Shown piece after piece: positions 8,203 through 16,341 of a stretch of 64,000 bases of DNA (the stretch's first letter is position 1; every line of letters begins with the position of its first letter). Source of the DNA: Paenibacillus sonchi (lineage in GTDB: Bacteria; Bacillota; Bacilli; Paenibacillales; Paenibacillaceae); NCBI RefSeq assembly GCF_016772475.1, contig NZ_CP068595.1:5270001-5334000 (forward strand), written 5' to 3'. A model generated the notes under the pieces. That model made no database searches. It worked only from the letters and a program-made list of their open reading frames with translations, and was not told the origin of the DNA. Both the position numbers and the translations under genes were made by a program.

Positions 8203-8991
8203 TTGGCAGAAGGCAATGAATCGATTAGCATTTCCGAAAAGTTCTGGAATGCCTCCATTAATGAGCTGAAGCAGGGATACCGGTTTGAAGTGCGGGAGCA
8301 TTCGGGTTTTTATACATGTCTTGTCTGCGGAGAGGAATTTGAGAAGGGGCTGATCTATAAGGAAGACAGCCGTTATTATGAAGCCGGAAAGTATGCAGCT
8401 CTTCATGTAGAACAGGTGCATGGCGGCATGTTTAAGTGGCTGCTGGGGCTGGATAAGAAGCTTACCGGACTGACGGAGCTGCAGAAGGGGCTGCTGAATG
8501 CTTTCCGGCACAGCCTGAGCGATGGAGAAGCTGCCAAGGAGCTCGGTATCGGCAGCACTTCCACGGTGCGCAATCACCGGTTTACGCTGCGGGAAAAGGT
8601 GAAGCAGGCGAAACTGTTCCTCGCGGTGATGGAGCTTGCCGAAGAAAAGCCGGGGGCGTCCTCGCCTTTTGTCAGCATTCCCCGTTCTGCGGCTATGGTT
8701 GACGAGCGGTTTGCGATTACCGAGGAAGAGAATGCCGGGATCCTGAGTGCTTATTTCAAGCAGGGGCCGGAAGGTCCGCTCTCGGAGTTCCCAAAGAAAC
8801 AGAAGCGTAAAGCGGCTATTCTCCGCCAGCTGATCAAGCGTTTTGAAACCGGACGCCAGTACACGGAGAAGGAAGTTAACGCCATCTTGAAGGAAGCTTC
8901 ATCTGATTATGTAACGCTCCGGCGGTATCTGATCGATTACGGGCTGCTGGACCGTGAGCCTGACGGAAGCACCTACTGGGTCAAATTATAA
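8203..8991 (+). CDS. DUF2087 domain protein with N-terminal zinc-finger-like region
   Basis: About 262 residues in three parts. The N-terminal part has a CxxC...HxxxxH pattern (CLVCGEEF then HVEQVH), like a C2H2 zinc-binding fold. The middle has a helix-turn-helix-like LSDGEAAKELGIGSTSTVRNH, resembling LuxR/sigma-type DNA-binding helices. The last 70 residues match DUF2087 (KRKAAILRQLIKRFE to the YWVKL end), found in presumed transcriptional regulators. A TTG at 8203 preceded by GGGTGATGA is taken as start; GTG 8194 or ATG 8197 are alternatives. It is probably a DNA-binding regulator, with ligand and targets unknown, co-transcribed with the next gene. Confidence 0.8.
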   Translation: MAEGNESISISEKFWNASINELKQGYRFEVREHSGFYTCLVCGEEFEKGLIYKEDSRYYEAGKYAALHVEQVHGGMFKWLLGLDKKLTGLTELQKGLLNAFRHSLSDGEAAKELGIGSTSTVRNHRFTLREKVKQAKLFLAVMELAEEKPGASSPFVSIPRSAAMVDERFAITEEENAGILSAYFKQGPEGPLSEFPKKQKRKAAILRQLIKRFETGRQYTEKEVNAILKEASSDYVTLRRYLIDYGLLDREPDGSTYWVKL

Positions 8992-9012
8992 ATGAAGAGG
9001 AGACCATGAATC

Positions 9013-9390
9013 ATGGAGAAGTCTAAACGTAAAGAGCTGGCCTATAACTATGCGCATTCCCATCGCCCGATGGGGGTCTACCGGATTGTCAATACCAGAA
9101 ATGATAAGGTTTTTGTGGGCAGCAGCATTAATCTGGACGGCGTCTGGAACAAGCATAAATTCATGCTGGACATCGGAAACCATGAGAACAAAGCGCTTCA
9201 GGCTGACTGGAAGGAATTTGGAGAACAGGCGTTTGTTTTTGAAATTCTGGAGCGGATTAAGCCCGAAGAGGATTTTGTGGCCGAAGTATCCGAGCTGGCC
9301 AAATACCGCAAGCTTCTGCCTGATCTGGAGAATAAATGGCTGGAGCAGCTGTCGCCTTACGGAGAACGCGGATATCTGAAGAAGAAGTGA
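9013..9390 (+). CDS. GIY-YIG-like protein
   Basis: A 125-residue protein whose N-terminal half resembles a GIY-YIG nuclease core: GVYRI (21-25) and VFVGSS (33-38) stand for the GIY and YIG motifs. An N terminus rich in K and R precedes it. The family normally cleaves DNA or is a degenerate relative; whether this protein is catalytic cannot be told. It lies 21 bases behind the DUF2087 gene with its own AAGAGGAG site, so the two are one operon. Confidence 0.75.
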   Translation: MEKSKRKELAYNYAHSHRPMGVYRIVNTRNDKVFVGSSINLDGVWNKHKFMLDIGNHENKALQADWKEFGEQAFVFEILERIKPEEDFVAEVSELAKYRKLLPDLENKWLEQLSPYGERGYLKKK

Positions 9391-9392
9391 AA

Positions 9393-9410
9393 TGCTGGTA
9401 TTCACCAGCA
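9393..9410 (+). terminator. Small hairpin after the GIY-YIG gene
   Basis: TGCTGGT and ACCAGCA form a perfect 7-bp stem with a four-base loop directly after the stop codon. There is no clean T tract, so termination is uncertain. Confidence 0.4.
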
Positions 9411-9515
9411 GGTGATTTACCTTATTCCTTATGCTAAACTATAGGCAAAACTGCAATATGCCGGGTTGACTTGCCGGATTGAGAGAGCCTTCCGGCAGAG
9501 GAGGGAAGTGCTGTT

Positions 9516-9911
9516 ATGTCGATTTTATCCTGGCTTGCGGAACAGAGGATTCAGGAGGCTATGCGCAGCGGCGAATTTGATAAGCTGCCGGGACATGGCA
9601 AACCGCTGGAGCTGGAGGATCTGTCCGGAGTGCCGGATGAGCTGAGGATGTCCTTCAAAATAATGAAGAACGCCGGCCTGCTGCCTGAAGAAATTACGCT
9701 GCGCAAGGAATGCGTAACGCTGGAAAAAATGCTCGCGGCTTGTCACAGCAGCGGCACTGCCGCAGACGGCGGCAGGAGAGAGCTGGAATCCAGGCTCACT
9801 CTGAAAAGGCTCCGCCTTCAGGAGCTGATGCGCCAGCGCGGATTCGAGAACAGCAGCGCATTCTCCGGCTATGAAGACAAGATTCAGGCGCAGCTCACCC
9901 GTGAAGAATAA
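9516..9911 (+). CDS. DUF1992 (DnaJ-homologue C28-like) protein
   Basis: A 131-residue protein of the DUF1992 family. The signature is the N-terminal AEQRIQEAMRSGEFDKLPGHGKPL, followed by a predicted helical coil. The domain is shared with eukaryotic DNAJC28 but has no J domain and no known activity. A GAGGAGGG site precedes the ATG. The gene stands alone and ends in a strong terminator. Confidence 0.88.
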   Translation: MSILSWLAEQRIQEAMRSGEFDKLPGHGKPLELEDLSGVPDELRMSFKIMKNAGLLPEEITLRKECVTLEKMLAACHSSGTAADGGRRELESRLTLKRLRLQELMRQRGFENSSAFSGYEDKIQAQLTREE

Positions 9912-9918
9912 GATAGGA

Positions 9919-9960
9919 AGAGAGCCGCCGGCCCCGGAAGGGCAGGGCGGCTCTCTATTT
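9919..9960 (+). terminator. Terminator after the DUF1992 gene
   Basis: GAGAGCCGCC pairs with GGCGGCTCTC, followed by TATTT. Confidence 0.85.
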
Positions 9961-10042
9961 GTATGCAAAAAGCTTGATATTTTAAAAAGTTTCACCCATC
10001 ATATGAGAGATACCGCATTATAACAAGTTATGGAGAGATTAG

Positions 10043-12537
10043 ATGAAGCAGCTTCCTATTACACAGGTGCTCCCTGAGCTGAAAACTATATTGAAGACCT
10101 CTACCGCCGCCGTTCTGACCGCTGAGCCGGGGGCCGGGAAAACGACGGGGACGCCTCCCGCATTTTTGGATGAGCCCTGGATGGCCGGTAAAACCATATT
10201 AATGCTGGAGCCGAGAAGGCTGGCCGCCCGCTCGGCCGCCAGCTACATGGCGTCCTCCATGGGCGAAAGTGCCGGACAAACGGTAGGCTACCGTATGCGC
10301 AATGACACCAAAGTCGGCCCGGATACAAGAATTGTTGTGGTCACAGAAGGCGTGTTGACCCGGATGCTGCAAAGTGATCCGTCGCTTGGCGAGGTGGGAC
10401 TTGTGATTTTTGACGAGTTCCATGAACGCAGCCTTCATGCGGATCTCGGGCTGGCGTTAACCCTGGAAGCGCAGGCTGTGCTGCGGGAGGATCTGCGGAT
10501 TCTTATTATGTCAGCGACCCTCGACAGCGGGCGGGTCTCGGCTATGCTCGGTGGAGCCCCGGTAGTGAATTGCCCGGGCCGGACTTTTCTGGTGGAAACG
10601 ATCTATCTGCCAGGCTCAGGAGACAGGCAGCTGGAGCAAGCTGCTGCCGCAGCGGTCCGCCGCGCGCTTGCCGAGCAGCCGGGGGATGTGCTCGTTTTTC
10701 TGCCCGGTGAGCGTGAAATCCGGCGGACCGGGCGTGAATTGGAGAGCGGTGCGCTCCCTCCGGGCACAGTCCTTCGTCCGCTCTATGGGCAGCTGCCCCA
10801 GGTCCAGCAGGATGCGGCGGTGGCTGCCTCTGTACCAGGCGAACGCAAGGTCGTGCTGGCTACTTCCATTGCCGAGACCAGCTTGACGATTGAAGGGGTG
10901 CGGACTGTAATTGATACGGGGCTGCGGCGGACCCAGGTATTTTCGCCGCGCACAGGCATGCCCCGGCTGACCACAGTTCCGGTGTCCAAGGCATCGGCCG
11001 ACCAGCGGCGGGGCCGCGCGGGACGCACTGCGCCGGGAGTATGCTACCGGCTGTGGAGCCGGGAGGAGCATGCCCGTCTGCCGGATGACAGCGTCCCGGA
11101 AATCATGGAGACTGACCTGGCGCAGCTCGCCCTGGAGCTGGCGCTGTGGGGCGCGCCTGCCCCGGAGGCGCTGCTCTGGCTGGACGCGCCGCCCGCTGCG
11201 CCTTACGCGCAGGGCACGGCGCTGCTGCGCCAGCTCGGCGCGCTGGACGCCGGCGGCGCCATTACGCCGCACGGCCGCAGCATGGCCGCGCTGGGCGCGC
11301 ACCCGCGCGTTGCGCATATGCTGCTGCGCGCGGCAGAGCTTGGAGCGGCGCCGCTCGCCTGCCGGATGGCGGCGCTGCTCCAGGAGCGGGACCTCTTGCG
11401 GGGTCCCGCCGCCCTGGACAGCGACCTCACGCTGCGCGTGGAGGCGCTGCTGAGGTTCGAGCGCTCCGCTGCTGACAGCGGCGGAGCAGACCCGGCAGCT
11501 CTGCGCGCGGTGCAGCGCGAGAGCCGGAGCTTCCTGGCGCAGCTTACAGCCGCGCCGGGTGTGCTGCCGGACAACATCGGCCTCACCGGGCTGCTGTTGT
11601 CCTTTGCCTACCCCGACCGGATCGGGCAGAAACGCGGCGATGGCGCGTTTCTGCTCTCCGGCGGCCGGGGGCGGCCATGAGGGAAGGGCAGCCGCTGACG
11701 CGTTCGCCCTATATCGTGGCGGCCGGCATTGATGACCGCGCCGGCCAGAGCCGGATCATGCTTGCCGCAGAGCTGCCCGAGGCAGATCTGCTGAAGCATC
11801 ACAAGGACAGCCTGCAGGAGGAACGCGAAGTCTACTGGGACAAAGAGAGCGGGAGTGTGCAGGCACGCCGGCGGACCCTGCTGGGTGCATTGATCCTGAA
11901 GGAAACTTCTCACGAACGGCCCACTGCGGAAGAGACAGAAGAGGTGCTGCTTCGTGTAATTGCCGAGGAAGGGCTGAAGCTGCTGCCTTGGGACAAAGCG
12001 ACGGTTCAGTTCCGGCAGCGGATGGAGTTCCTGCACGGCCTGCGGCCGGATTTTCCGGATGTGTCGGAAGAGGCCCTGCTGTCTTCCCTCCAGGAATGGC
12101 TTCTTCCGTTTATCCAGGGGATGCGCAATCTGCGCGACCTCCAGCGGGTCCCGGTGTCCAGAGCGCTGGAAGGATTGCTGGACTGGAACAGCCGGCAGCT
12201 TCTGGACAGGGAAGCGCCGGCGCATATTACGGTCCCCAGCGGTTCCCGGATTCCTGTCGATTACAGCAGCCCGCCAGTCCCGGTGCTCGCAGTCAGGCTC
12301 CAGGAGATGTTCGGCCAAGCGGATACACCCCGGATTGGGGGAGGCAAGGTTGCTGTTCTGCTGCATCTGCTCTCACCGGCCAGAAGACCGGTGCAGGTGA
12401 CGGCGGACCTGGCCAGCTTTTGGCGCAGTACGTATTTCGAAGTCAAAAAGGATCTGAAAGGCCGCTATCCCAAACATTATTGGCCGGATGATCCGCTGCA
12501 GGCGGCCCCGACGAACCGGACCCGCCCTGCGAAATAA
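10043..12537 (+). pseudogene. hrpB: ATP-dependent helicase HrpB, frameshifted as sequenced
   Basis: A DEAH-type RNA helicase of about 831 residues once joined, close to the usual length. The first frame (to 11680) holds Walker A GAGKTTG, the DEFH box in place of DEAH, SAT, and the Q-RRGRAGR motif. The second frame (from about 11677) holds the HrpB C-terminal domain. The break is a G5 run at 11667-11671: adding one G turns GRGRP-stop into GRGAAMREGQPL in one frame. The first frame's TGA overlaps an ATG (ATGA, 11677-11680), so two separate polypeptides are conceivable, but a base-calling error is more likely. The segment about 11100-11560 is unusually GC-rich. The RNA substrate of HrpB is not known. 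Confidence 0.88.
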
Positions 12538-12586
12538 GGCTTGTGGCTGTGAACCGCTGCGATTCTGCTGAAAATGCTTGCCGCCT

Positions 12587-12611
12587 GTTTGGCAGGCCTC
12601 TGATCGGGTAA
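12587..12611 (+). promoter_or_regulatory. Sigma-B-like promoter upstream of the YflT gene
   Basis: GTTTGG (12587-12592), 13 bases, GGGTAA (12606-12611) resembles the general-stress sigma-B consensus GTTTAA-N13-15-GGGTAT. It lies 37 bases before the start of a general stress protein. Confidence 0.4.
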
Positions 12612-12648
12612 TAATGTAGCGAACGACAATTACGAAGGAGGGCTTCAA

Positions 12649-13305
12649 GTGACTGATAAAATCGTAGGCGTTTTCGACACAGAACAAGAAGCGACCAGAG
12701 CAATTGAGGGACTGCAGCGGCAAGGTGTAAGCAATGATGAAATCTCAGTAATTACTCGTGACCGGGACGAACTGAAAAATATATCGGATGATACAGGAAC
12801 CATGGCTCCGGAAGGAGTAGCAACCGGTGCAGCAACCGGAGGTGTCGTCGGCGGGATCGCCGGGCTGCTTGCCGGGATCGGTGCATTGGCGATTCCGGGA
12901 ATAGGCCCTATTCTGGCGGCCGGTCCTATTGTCGCTACCCTGAGCGGGGCAGCAATCGGAGCCGGTGCAGGGGGACTCGTTGGCGGACTGATTGGTCTGG
13001 GTATCCCTGAGGATGAAGCGAAAGAATATGAAGGCTATGTGGACAGCGGCAAAATCCTCGTCCTGGTGGACGACAACGGACGTGGGCGTGATATCCACAA
13101 TGTATTCCAGGGCAACCGCTCTCTGAATGCCAGCAGATACGACAGCTTGTATAGCGACAACACATCAAATGATCCTATCGCTGACCGGGGCGCAACCAAT
13201 CCCGGTGTAGTCAGAGATGACACTACGGTTGGTAATGCGCTGGGCAACAGAGGTTCCATGAACGCAGGTACCGACCCGGATCGTTACAACGGCAACCGGA
13301 TGTAA
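12649..13305 (+). CDS. General stress protein, YflT family
   Basis: A protein of 218 residues. The N-terminal 50 residues (KIVGVFDTEQEATRAIEGL) match the heat-induced stress protein YflT domain. A glycine/alanine-rich hydrophobic stretch (about 57-122) with glycine-zipper character and probable membrane association follows. Then come an ILVLVDD strand and a polar Asn/Asp-rich tail. The start is GTG with GAAGGAGGG upstream. The function is unknown beyond stress association. A possible sigma-B-type promoter precedes it and two hairpins follow. Confidence 0.88.
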   Translation: MTDKIVGVFDTEQEATRAIEGLQRQGVSNDEISVITRDRDELKNISDDTGTMAPEGVATGAATGGVVGGIAGLLAGIGALAIPGIGPILAAGPIVATLSGAAIGAGAGGLVGGLIGLGIPEDEAKEYEGYVDSGKILVLVDDNGRGRDIHNVFQGNRSLNASRYDSLYSDNTSNDPIADRGATNPGVVRDDTTVGNALGNRGSMNAGTDPDRYNGNRM

Positions 13306-13311
13306 GGAATA

Positions 13312-13332
13312 CGCGGCTTCAATGAAGCCGCG
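13312..13332 (+). other. Perfect hairpin after the stress gene
   Basis: CGCGGCTTC and GAAGCCGCG with a three-base loop lie just behind the stop codon. There is no T tract; it may protect or pause the transcript before the terminator at 13364. Confidence 0.5.
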
Positions 13333-13363
13333 AGGCTAACCGGATCCCGTAAAGTTCAAAAAA

Positions 13364-13404
13364 GGCTGCATTTCAGGCAAGAACCTGAGATGCAGTCTTT
13401 TTTT
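13364..13404 (+). terminator. Terminator of the stress gene
   Basis: GGCTGCATTTCAGG pairs with CCTGAGATGCAGTC (two G-T pairs), followed by a long T tract. Confidence 0.88.
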
Positions 13405-13450
13405 GAAATATAAGAATTTCTATCCTACACGCTATAAATTATCCTTCTAC
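13405..13450. repeat. Dispersed intergenic repeat, family A, copy 2
   Basis: Matches 6463-6508 with about three substitutions, again immediately after a terminator T tract. Confidence 0.8.
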
Positions 13451-13521
13451 TTGGTGTATAAGAAATGATGCAATTCCGAAAAATATGGATTTTTTGGAAG
13501 CATCAGATGTCCAAAGTCGGA

Positions 13522-13558
13522 ATAGACCGTTACCTTAGGGAGGGCGGTCTATTTTTTT
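13522..13558 (+). terminator. Orphan terminator-like hairpin
   Basis: AATAGACCG pairs with CGGTCTATT, followed by TTTTTT on the + strand. The nearest + strand gene already has its own terminator, so this one may be left over from a lost gene. Confidence 0.6.
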
Positions 13559-13602
13559 CATGTAAGCAAGAAGCGCCAAAATAAAAATGCCGGACTGGAA
13601 TA

Positions 13603-14595
13603 TTAATGAAAGTGCGCCTTTGCCTCCATGCTTGGGCTTTTCGCGATTGGACTTGCTTTTTTACCCATAATATAAATTCCAATCCAGGCTGACATTAATA
13701 AGATCTGAGCTAGAACGACCAGCCACAATACTTCCGTGTAACCTCCTATAATGCAAAATATAGTATTAACCAGGGGGAACCCCAAGAAAGTAAACATGAT
13801 AGGAAAATCTTTTTTGGGAGTGAATGAATGAATAACCTTCCGGTCCCAGAACTTTAGAAAAGCTAATGCTAAAACTCCGGTTGTAATTACAGAAAGTGCA
13901 ATCAACATCACCCATTGCATATTAGATGTTCTGGCGAAGAACGGCCCCATATAATTAAAGAAGTTGGATAAAGGTGAGAACATACAAGCTAACGACAGAA
14001 TTGCCGCCAGAAACGGATAGATATAACCAATTAATTTACTGTAGCCTTTCTTTTTATGCCACCATTCACCAATTAGAACAAAGACTGTCCAATATCCCGC
14101 TATATAAATCCATCCTGTAAAATTCATCACGGGTTCCCCATATATTTGAGGTTCACCGGCTAGAGGATAATAAGTCCATCTTGCAATGAGTCCTTCCGTA
14201 GTCTGAAATATCTGTTTAACGGCCACTGGGTCCAATGAATAGTCAAAAACCATAGCGCTCAATCCCGTAATAAAGGGTTTAGTCCAGAACGGTATATTTA
14301 CAGACTTTAGAACACGCAAAGTTGAATAAATGATCAGAAACTCAATAATAGGAACAGTAATAGGTATATTAAATAACATTAAAATACTCCGCCCATATGC
14401 GTAGAAACCTTCGCCAAGAGATGACGCAGTAATTTCAAAAACGGCTGCATAAAAAAACACAAAACCTATAAATTGCAGCAGAACCGTTTTAGGATGCTCT
14501 TCCTTATCAAGTATATAGAAAACCATTAGAACAGCAGCAATTAAGACTATAATATCTTGAATTATCCATACAGGCACTACGGTTGTATCACCCAT
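13603..14595 (-). CDS. Multi-pass membrane protein, carotenoid biosynthesis protein (CruF/DUF422)-like
   Basis: A 330-residue, very hydrophobic protein with about eight to nine predicted membrane segments. The central motifs FDYSLDPVAV and YGEPVMNFTGWIYIAGY resemble the conserved Asp-x-x-Leu-Asp-Pro-Val-Ala and Asn-Phe-x-Gly-Trp motifs of CruF-type carotenoid hydratase/DUF422 proteins. The assignment is by motif only, and no other carotenoid gene is nearby. It is read divergently from a TetR regulator, with a palindromic operator candidate between them. That suggests repression by the neighbour. The region is clearly more AT-rich than the flanks, hinting at transfer. Confidence 0.6.
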   Translation of the reverse strand: MGDTTVVPVWIIQDIIVLIAAVLMVFYILDKEEHPKTVLLQFIGFVFFYAAVFEITASSLGEGFYAYGRSILMLFNIPITVPIIEFLIIYSTLRVLKSVNIPFWTKPFITGLSAMVFDYSLDPVAVKQIFQTTEGLIARWTYYPLAGEPQIYGEPVMNFTGWIYIAGYWTVFVLIGEWWHKKKGYSKLIGYIYPFLAAILSLACMFSPLSNFFNYMGPFFARTSNMQWVMLIALSVITTGVLALAFLKFWDRKVIHSFTPKKDFPIMFTFLGFPLVNTIFCIIGGYTEVLWLVVLAQILLMSAWIGIYIMGKKASPIAKSPSMEAKAHFH

Positions 14596-14624
14596 ATTTT
14601 ACCTCCATTTAAGTTTAAATTGAA

Positions 14625-14636
14625 TTGAACGTTCAA
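14625..14636. promoter_or_regulatory. Palindromic operator candidate between CruF-like gene and tetR
   Basis: TTGAACGTTCAA is a perfect 12-bp palindrome 30 bases before the start of the minus-strand gene. Similar half-sites (TGTTCG, TTGTTC) lie closer to the TetR gene. It is a typical TetR-family site by form. Confidence 0.55.
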
Positions 14637-14752
14637 ATAAATTATAATTTCACCGTGTTACTAAAACAACAGGCTGTTCGTTTGACTTATGTTCGTTATC
14701 ATACAAACCACATTAGATTTGTTCATTTATTATTTTAAATTGGGAGGATTCG

Positions 14753-15322
14753 ATGTCAGACAAAAAAACAGATCACAGAGTGAGATATACAAAAATGGTT
14801 ATAAAAGAAAGCTTATTGAAGCTTTTGACAGAACGGTCTATCAATAAAGTTACAGTGACCGACATTTGCAGAGAAGCAGGGATTAATCGCAACACCTTTT
14901 ATACACACTATGCTAATCAGTTTGAGCTTCTTTCAATGATTGAAAATGATCTTTATGAAGAAATTAAGCAAGTTGTGATTAGTTCCTCAAACCCTCAGAA
15001 TCTATCTTATGAATTATGTAAGTATATAAAAGCGAATAAAACGATATGTGAGGTTTTGTTCTCGGAGCATGGCGATAAAGAATTATTAGAACGAATCCTT
15101 TATATCAGCCATGATATAACTATTGAGAAATGGAGGCAGCAAGTTAAATATTTTGATCAACCATTATTTGAGTCCTGGTATACGTTTACCGCACATGGCA
15201 GTATAGCTATTATTAAAAAGTGGGTGAATAGTGGCCTGAAGGAAAGCCCCAGTAAAGTTGCAGCTTTTATTGATAAAGCCACGGAATCCGTATCTAAAGC
15301 ATTTTATTCTGAAGAATTGTAG
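14753..15322 (+). CDS. TetR/AcrR family transcriptional regulator
   Basis: A protein of 189 residues. The N-terminal helix-turn-helix is VTVTDICREAGINRNTFYTHY (about residues 34-54) with the family's typical preceding helix. The C-terminal ligand-binding part is divergent. It is AT-rich like the neighbouring membrane-protein gene. It probably represses that gene and itself through the palindrome in the 157-base divergent intergenic region. GGGAGGA precedes the ATG. The inducer is unknown. Confidence 0.9.
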   Translation: MSDKKTDHRVRYTKMVIKESLLKLLTERSINKVTVTDICREAGINRNTFYTHYANQFELLSMIENDLYEEIKQVVISSSNPQNLSYELCKYIKANKTICEVLFSEHGDKELLERILYISHDITIEKWRQQVKYFDQPLFESWYTFTAHGSIAIIKKWVNSGLKESPSKVAAFIDKATESVSKAFYSEEL

Positions 15323-15446
15323 GATTTCCCCGCTCCTCACCAAAAAGCCCGGTCGGCTTCTGTGAGGCCACTGAAAAAGTCTTTTAGGAGGATTTTTAAC
15401 TAACGTTTTTACTAATGTCGAGAGACAGGAACATGGTCCCAAAGAT

Positions 15447-15475
15447 AGTCGCTAATTTAGCGGCTTTTTTGTTTT
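15447..15475 (+). terminator. Terminator downstream of tetR
   Basis: AGTCGCTAA and TTAGCGGCT form a nine-pair stem with one G-T pair, followed by TTTTTTGTTTT. It is 125 bases after the stop codon, within repeat-rich DNA. Confidence 0.7.
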
Positions 15476-15476
15476 A

Positions 15477-15522
15477 TCGGTACAAGTTCTTGTCCCGAGT
15501 CGAGGACAAGAACTTGTACCGA
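15477..15522. repeat. Long perfect inverted repeat
   Basis: TCGGTACAAGTTCTTGTCC and its exact complement (19-bp arms) flank an 8-base centre. The inner unit GACAAGAACTTG is echoed at 15424-15435 (GACAGGAACATG) and 15534-15545 (GACAAGAACATG). There is no T tract, so it looks like a protein-binding or recombination site rather than a terminator. Confidence 0.85.
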
Positions 15523-15600
15523 CTGCCGTCATGGACAAGAACATGAGTCGATTACCGATTAGATAGGTATCTAACTATGTTTCCAAGCAATCTCATTAAG

Positions 15601-15734
15601 CTCTAACGGAAAACGTTAGCTCAATATCAAGAAGAAACGCTAACGGGAAACTTCAGTTCAAACACGATAGGGCAACTAGTCAGTAAACGCGATCGGCTGC
15701 CTTTATTAAACTAACGGGCAGGATAGCTTAATTA
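15601..15734. repeat. Cluster of CTAACG...CGTTAG palindromic repeats
   Basis: A clear copy, CTCTAACGGAAAACGTTAG (15601-15619, then CTCAAT), is followed by CGCTAACGGGAAACTTCAG (15639-15657, then TTCAA, second arm decayed) and CTAACGGGCAGGATAGCTTAA (15711-15731). Related copies lie at 16231 and 17022, so the repeat flanks two single genes. No gene is seen between 15323 and 15815. Confidence 0.7.
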
Positions 15735-15814
15735 TAAATGTTCTTTACATCTAAATCCTGGGGCTTAATGGTAAACTAAAGCTATTATACATCTTGCTTG
15801 AAGGAGTGTTTCGA

Positions 15815-16189
15815 ATGGAATTGCAAATATATAACGAGACGAATAAAACCGACAAGTCTTATGTTGTAAACAAAATGATCGAATTTAATATGTATTTAAA
15901 AGATGTTGATGGAAATATTTACGGCGGATTGGTTGGTGAAATATGCTGGAATTGGTTAGAGGTACAATATCTTTTTGTAGATGATGCCTACCGAAAATTT
16001 GGATACGGAAAGAACCTACTGTCGGAAGCCGAAAAAATTGCTAAAGAGAAAAAATGTGATTTCATAAAATTAGATACCTTGAGCTTTCAAGCGTTAGATT
16101 TCTACTTAAAACAAGGATTTGAAGTGTTTGGAACGATACATAACGCTGGCAGACACACTCATTATTATTTGAAAAAAGAAATCAAATAA
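15815..16189 (+). CDS. GNAT family N-acetyltransferase
   Basis: A 124-residue protein with the GNAT core: a beta strand LEVQYLFVDDAYRKFGYGKNLL (acetyl-CoA-binding R-x-x-G-x-G/A replaced by RKFGYGKNL) and the C-terminal LDTLSFQALDFYLKQGFEVFGTI typical of family members. It transfers an acetyl group from acetyl-CoA to an unidentified amine. GAAGGAGTG fixes the ATG at 15815. It is AT-rich, alone, and lies between copies of the CTAACG/CGTTAG repeat. Its last codons are contained in a 27-base tandem duplication. Confidence 0.88.
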   Translation: MELQIYNETNKTDKSYVVNKMIEFNMYLKDVDGNIYGGLVGEICWNWLEVQYLFVDDAYRKFGYGKNLLSEAEKIAKEKKCDFIKLDTLSFQALDFYLKQGFEVFGTIHNAGRHTHYYLKKEIK

Positions 16190-16217
16190 AATTATTTGAA
16201 AAAAGAAATCAAATAAA
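16164..16217. repeat. 27-base tandem duplication across the GNAT stop codon
   Basis: The 27 bases at 16164-16190 are repeated exactly at 16191-16217. The first copy contains the end of the gene and its TAA; the second is a non-coding echo. Confidence 0.9.
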
Positions 16218-16230
16218 AAAGTTAATTTAT

Positions 16231-16260
16231 TGCGCTAAAGGGCAGATTAACGTAAATCAA
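16231..16260. repeat. Degenerate copy of the CTAACG/CGTTAG repeat
   Basis: TGCGCTAAAGGGCAGATTAACG, then TAAATCAA, keeps the outer layout of the copy at 17022 with altered arms. Confidence 0.5.
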
Positions 16261-16341
16261 TCACCCAATGACGGACGTACAGGAATGAATTATATTCGAA
16301 ATAAGAATGTCAGAGTTTCAGAAAGATGGGGGGAATCGATC

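Noticed and set aside
15477..15522. Rho-independent terminator
   Set aside because: The inverted repeat is perfect but no T tract follows on either strand; a proper terminator lies just upstream at 15447.
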